A stretch of DNA of 64,000 bases from Paractinoplanes deccanensis. GTDB taxonomy: Bacteria; Actinomycetota; Actinomycetes; Mycobacteriales; Micromonosporaceae. The position numbers and the translations under genes are program-made. The notes beneath the pieces are model-generated. The model was given only the letters and a program-made list of their open reading frames with translations. It did no database searches and was not told where the DNA came from. This document shows positions 61,099-64,000 of the stretch, one piece after another. Within the stretch, counting starts at the first letter, position 1. Each line of letters starts with the position of its first letter. The stretch spans positions 124,001-188,000 of the forward strand of contig NZ_BOMI01000021.1 in assembly GCF_016862115.1 (NCBI RefSeq), read 5' to 3'.

Positions 61099-62622
61099 TC
61101 AGCGGCGGGCGGGGATGGGCTCGGGCGGCGGCTGATGCTCGAAGGCCATGCCGCCCAGCAGGACGGAGCCGCGGGATGGCAGGGTGGTGGTGTCGGTGCG
61201 GTCGAGGCGGCGGAAGGTGATCTCGTATTCGACGCCGTCGGTGTTGGTGTCCTGGCGGGGGACCCTGCGGGCCACCACGGTGCCCTCGCCGGTCAGCGGC
61301 GGGCCGCCGAAGCGGGTCAGGCGGCCGCGCAGCGGGAAGCGAGCCACTTCCTGGCCGGTCATCGGCGAGACGGCCACCAGGGTGCCGGACTGCGGGGCGC
61401 GTTTGCGCAGGTAGAGGATCAGAGCCAGGAGCATGAGCACGAGTGCGGCCGCCGCGGCGGCGATCGCCTGGGCCGTCCAGGTGCCGACCGTGGACGTGAC
61501 GGTGACCGTTCGCGGGTCGCCGGCCACGGTGGCGCGGGTCCTCAGGTCGATGTCGGGGGACAGCGCCTTGGCCCAGGGGGCGGTGACCTGGCCGATCAGC
61601 GCGAGCGGGCCGTTCGAGGTGTCGCTGTCGCGGAAGGGGATCGGCAGCGGGTCGCGGTCCCAGCGCAGGGCGAGCGGGAACGTGCGGGCCTCGCCGGGCG
61701 CCAGGTCGACGCGGTCCGGCAGGTCGCCGGTGACCTGGGGGCCGTCGGCGATGGAGGCACTCAGGCCGGTCACGGTCAGCGGGGTGTGCGTGGTGTCCGA
61801 TCGCAAGGTCAGGGTCACCGGCGCGTCCCGGCCGGTGAGGTCGGCGGTGGCCGGGGCCTCCCAGGTCGCCGTGACGCCCTTGCCCTGGTCGGCGGCGAGC
61901 AGGACCTTGGCCTTGCCGAGGCGGGCGCCGGTCTTGCTGCGGTCGAGGTAGGCGCCGAGCTGGGCGACGGCGGACGGGTCGAGCACCGTCGTGCCGCGGA
62001 CCACCGAGCCGAGCAGGGAGGCGCCGCTCTCGCCGCTGAGCGGCAGCGCGTACCCCTTGACCGATGTTGCCTTGAGCTTGGCCGCCCGCGCCTTGAGCGT
62101 GCTCCAGGCCGGGCCGGTCGACTGTGGATAGTCGGAGGACGAGGCGGGCGAGTGCGCGCCGTCGGTGATGAGCACGACCGAGGCCACGGCCGCGGCGCCG
62201 GGGCGTTCCAGCTCGCCGACCGCCTGCTCGATCGCCCGGCCGATGTCGGTGCTGCTGCCGGTCGCGGTGGCGGGCAGCTCGGCGAGCATCCGCGAGGTGT
62301 TGCCGGCCGGGCCGATATAGCGGGGGACGGCGTCCTCGTCGAAGGTGAACAGGGCGACGTGGTCGGAGGGGGAGAGGCCGCCGAGGAACGAGCCGAGCGT
62401 CGCGCGGACGCCGCCGTACAGGTTGCTGGTCGCCATCGAGCTCGAGGTGTCCACCAGCACCACGTAGTCGGCGGGCACCTGGTCGGCCTGGAGCCGGCGG
62501 AAGATGTCCTCGCGGCTGTCGTCGGCGGACGCCGGTGCGGACAGCGGGACGGCCAGGGCCAGCGCCGCGAGGCCCGCGACCGCGACGCCCCTGGCGAGCC
62601 GGCGTACCGGATGATGCGTCAT
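61099..62622 (-). CDS. Secreted von Willebrand factor A-domain protein with C-terminal membrane helix
   Basis: The 507-residue protein has a signal peptide (1-33). The vWA domain (about 50-235) has the MIDAS motif DTSSS (58-62) and VVLITDGAHSPAS. A beta-rich region (about 250-400) and a membrane helix near 410-432 (QAIAAAAAALVLMLLALILY) are followed by a cytoplasmic tail. This is the TadG/BatA-like surface arrangement. The upstream gene on the same strand ends 22 bases before its ATG, suggesting an operon. Confidence 0.88.
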   Translation of the reverse strand: MTHHPVRRLARGVAVAGLAALALAVPLSAPASADDSREDIFRRLQADQVPADYVVLVDTSSSMATSNLYGGVRATLGSFLGGLSPSDHVALFTFDEDAVPRYIGPAGNTSRMLAELPATATGSSTDIGRAIEQAVGELERPGAAAVASVVLITDGAHSPASSSDYPQSTGPAWSTLKARAAKLKATSVKGYALPLSGESGASLLGSVVRGTTVLDPSAVAQLGAYLDRSKTGARLGKAKVLLAADQGKGVTATWEAPATADLTGRDAPVTLTLRSDTTHTPLTVTGLSASIADGPQVTGDLPDRVDLAPGEARTFPLALRWDRDPLPIPFRDSDTSNGPLALIGQVTAPWAKALSPDIDLRTRATVAGDPRTVTVTSTVGTWTAQAIAAAAAALVLMLLALILYLRKRAPQSGTLVAVSPMTGQEVARFPLRGRLTRFGGPPLTGEGTVVARRVPRQDTNTDGVEYEITFRRLDRTDTTTLPSRGSVLLGGMAFEHQPPPEPIPARR

Positions 62623-62644
62623 TGTTGCTCCTTTGATTGCCGGC

Positions 62645-64000
62645 CTACCAGCGGAGGAACTTCCACGACCGGCCCCGTTGATCGGGGCGCTGGCGGCCCA
62701 CTTGCCGCTCGGTCTTCTTCAGGTGGTCCAGTTCGCTGCGGGAGGCGTCCGCCATCGCCCGGACCCAGTTCGCGTAGGGCTCGCTGCCGCTGAACACGCC
62801 CTGCACGATCGCGACCATCAGGTGGCGCGCGAAGTCCTCGATCCGGTCGTCCTCCACGGCGTGCGCGAGGAGGATCCGGCGGACCAGGAACGTGTCGTAC
62901 TCCCGGTCGGGCACGATCCACTGCTGGAGGGTGGCGAGCAGCCGCTGCGCGGGCACATGCGGCACAAGGACGAGCAGGTCGTCGGCGATCTGCTCGCCCC
63001 GCGCGGACCCGCGGCAATGATCGGCGAACGTCTTGTAGCGCAGGATCGAGCTGTCCAGGCGGGCGCGCCACTGCGGGCCCAGATGGAGCGAGCCGATCTC
63101 GTCCGGGTGCGTGAGGCAGTACTCGTTCACGTATCGCTCCACGCGGTCGAGCAGGTCCGTCGCCGCCTCGTTCACCACCGACACGATCCGGCGCACGCCG
63201 TCGGCCGTCGTGGCGTCGGTGGTCAGGACGGCGAGGAGGCTGTCCATGACGGCCCGCCGGCGCTGCTCCACCACGGGCAGGCGGATGTTGCCGAGCGCGG
63301 CGAGATAGGCCTCCTGCGGCCGCCCAGCGGACCGGTGCAGGTAGGGCGCCCGCCCCTCGCCGATCAGCAGCAGCGCGTCGACGAAGCCCTGCGAGGCCGG
63401 GGAGAGCGGCGCCCGTGACTCCAGCAGGCGGTGCAGGGTCGCGAGGACGCTCGCCTCGTGGTCCGGCGACTGCACCATCGCCGCGGCGAGCGCCGGGAAC
63501 ATCGGCACGATCACGGTCTCGAAGTGACCGGTGGCCACGGCGACGTCGAGCACGTAGGGCACCCCGCCCGGCCAGTGGTCGCGCAGGGTCTCGACGAGCG
63601 GCGCCGAGATGTGCTGCGACCGGCCCTTCACCGCCGCGATCACCGGGCTCACCCACGACGGCTGGCTCTTCATCGTGGTGAGCCAGAGGTCGCAGAGCCC
63701 GTCGAGCGCGGCCATCCCCTCCGCGTCGAACGGATAGGTGCTCAGCAGGGTCGCCGCGGCTCCGTAGCGGGCGATGAACTGCCGGTGGATCTCCGCGTCG
63801 GTGATGTCGGTGCCGGCCGGCGGGTCCGCGAGGAGCCTCAGCCAGCCCTGCACCGTCAGGGGCGTCGGATGCTCGACGACCATCCGGGTCACGCTGATCA
63901 ACATCGCCTGCGGCCACCGGGGCCCGTGGCGCTGGGCGAGGGCGAACCAGACCCGGACCGGGTCGACCCGGCCGGCGCCGATGTCGGCGTGCACCCGCGC
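62645..64000 (-). CDS. Large helical protein, 5' part outside the window
   Basis: At least 449 residues are seen, with no stop toward the window edge, so the true start may lie outside. The visible part is almost all helical and Leu/Ala/Arg-rich (RVWFALAQRHGPRWPQAMLI, DHEASVLATLHRLLESRAPL, RQRPDQRGRSWKFLRW end). I recognise no domain. It is followed by the vWA gene, possibly the same operon; such pairs occur in GTPase/vWA-linked accessory loci, but nothing here proves it. Confidence 0.7.
   Translation of the reverse strand, partial: ARVHADIGAGRVDPVRVWFALAQRHGPRWPQAMLISVTRMVVEHPTPLTVQGWLRLLADPPAGTDITDAEIHRQFIARYGAAATLLSTYPFDAEGMAALDGLCDLWLTTMKSQPSWVSPVIAAVKGRSQHISAPLVETLRDHWPGGVPYVLDVAVATGHFETVIVPMFPALAAAMVQSPDHEASVLATLHRLLESRAPLSPASQGFVDALLLIGEGRAPYLHRSAGRPQEAYLAALGNIRLPVVEQRRRAVMDSLLAVLTTDATTADGVRRIVSVVNEAATDLLDRVERYVNEYCLTHPDEIGSLHLGPQWRARLDSSILRYKTFADHCRGSARGEQIADDLLVLVPHVPAQRLLATLQQWIVPDREYDTFLVRRILLAHAVEDDRIEDFARHLMVAIVQGVFSGSEPYANWVRAMADASRSELDHLKKTERQVGRQRPDQRGRSWKFLRW

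Overview
The window is very GC-rich, uses GTG starts freely, strings genes together with 4-base ATGA/GTGA overlaps, and carries actinobacterial hallmarks: an IdeR-type iron box, a LexA-type box before a DUF222-HNH gene, an ECF42 sigma factor with its YCII partner, and leaderless promoters. I infer a soil actinomycete, probably Micromonosporaceae (Actinoplanes-like). No rRNA, tRNA or CRISPR array was seen.

Layout. 1-3.2 kb: a partial DegT-type aminotransferase, a two-domain VOC protein and a methyltransferase. 3.3-5.8 kb: a decayed homogentisate (tyrosine) catabolism locus, with an internally deleted hmgA, an intact conserved gene and a frameshifted IclR regulator. 5.8-13.4 kb: secreted GH11 xylanase, secreted GH27 alpha-galactosidase-like enzyme and a divergent sugar ABC importer without its own ATPase. 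13.4-18.8 kb: YCII/ECF42 sigma pair, then an ABC exporter with a histidine kinase and response regulator. 18.8-21.2 kb: relic ISL3 transposase and a DUF222-HNH gene. 21.5-26.1 kb: GH95 glycosidase, CE7 esterase and a ROK repressor. The ROK locus and the GH27/importer locus share a near-identical bidirectional promoter/operator, so they probably form one regulon. 26.1-28.8 kb: cupin, quinone oxidoreductase with a double operator, AraC regulator.

28.8-38.6 kb is the most unusual part. It holds a sigma-54 (RpoN) gene, a canonical-geometry -24/-12 promoter, a tightly coupled seven-gene operon and, convergent at the far end, an enhancer-binding protein with the GAFTGA loop. Sigma-54 is generally considered absent from Actinobacteria. 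The operon starts with two paralogous proteins (acidic Phe/Tyr-Glu N-terminus, Gly/Ala/Lys amphipathic middle, shared C-terminal GRWVRR motif). It continues with an HEVGH putative metalloprotease, a 542-residue orphan, a PLP enzyme, an amidohydrolase and a 217-residue orphan. It looks like a self-contained, ATP-gated accessory system of unknown function.

38.6-45.4 kb: DUF1330, MFS transporter, decayed STAS-like gene, AraC, VOC, lipoprotein, and a membrane-protein/lipase pair. 45.4-49 kb: a second little-described operon (Ycf46-like AAA ATPase, DUF1257, DUF2997, helix-hairpin-helix membrane protein, NrdG-like radical SAM protein). 49-64 kb: lysyl-oxidase-domain protein, secreted hydrolase, carboxylate-amine ligase, an HtrA-like pseudogene lacking its catalytic His, an iron-boxed heterodimeric ABC transporter with complementary degenerate nucleotide sites, a DUF4331 operon, a secreted vWA protein and the 3' part of a large unknown gene.
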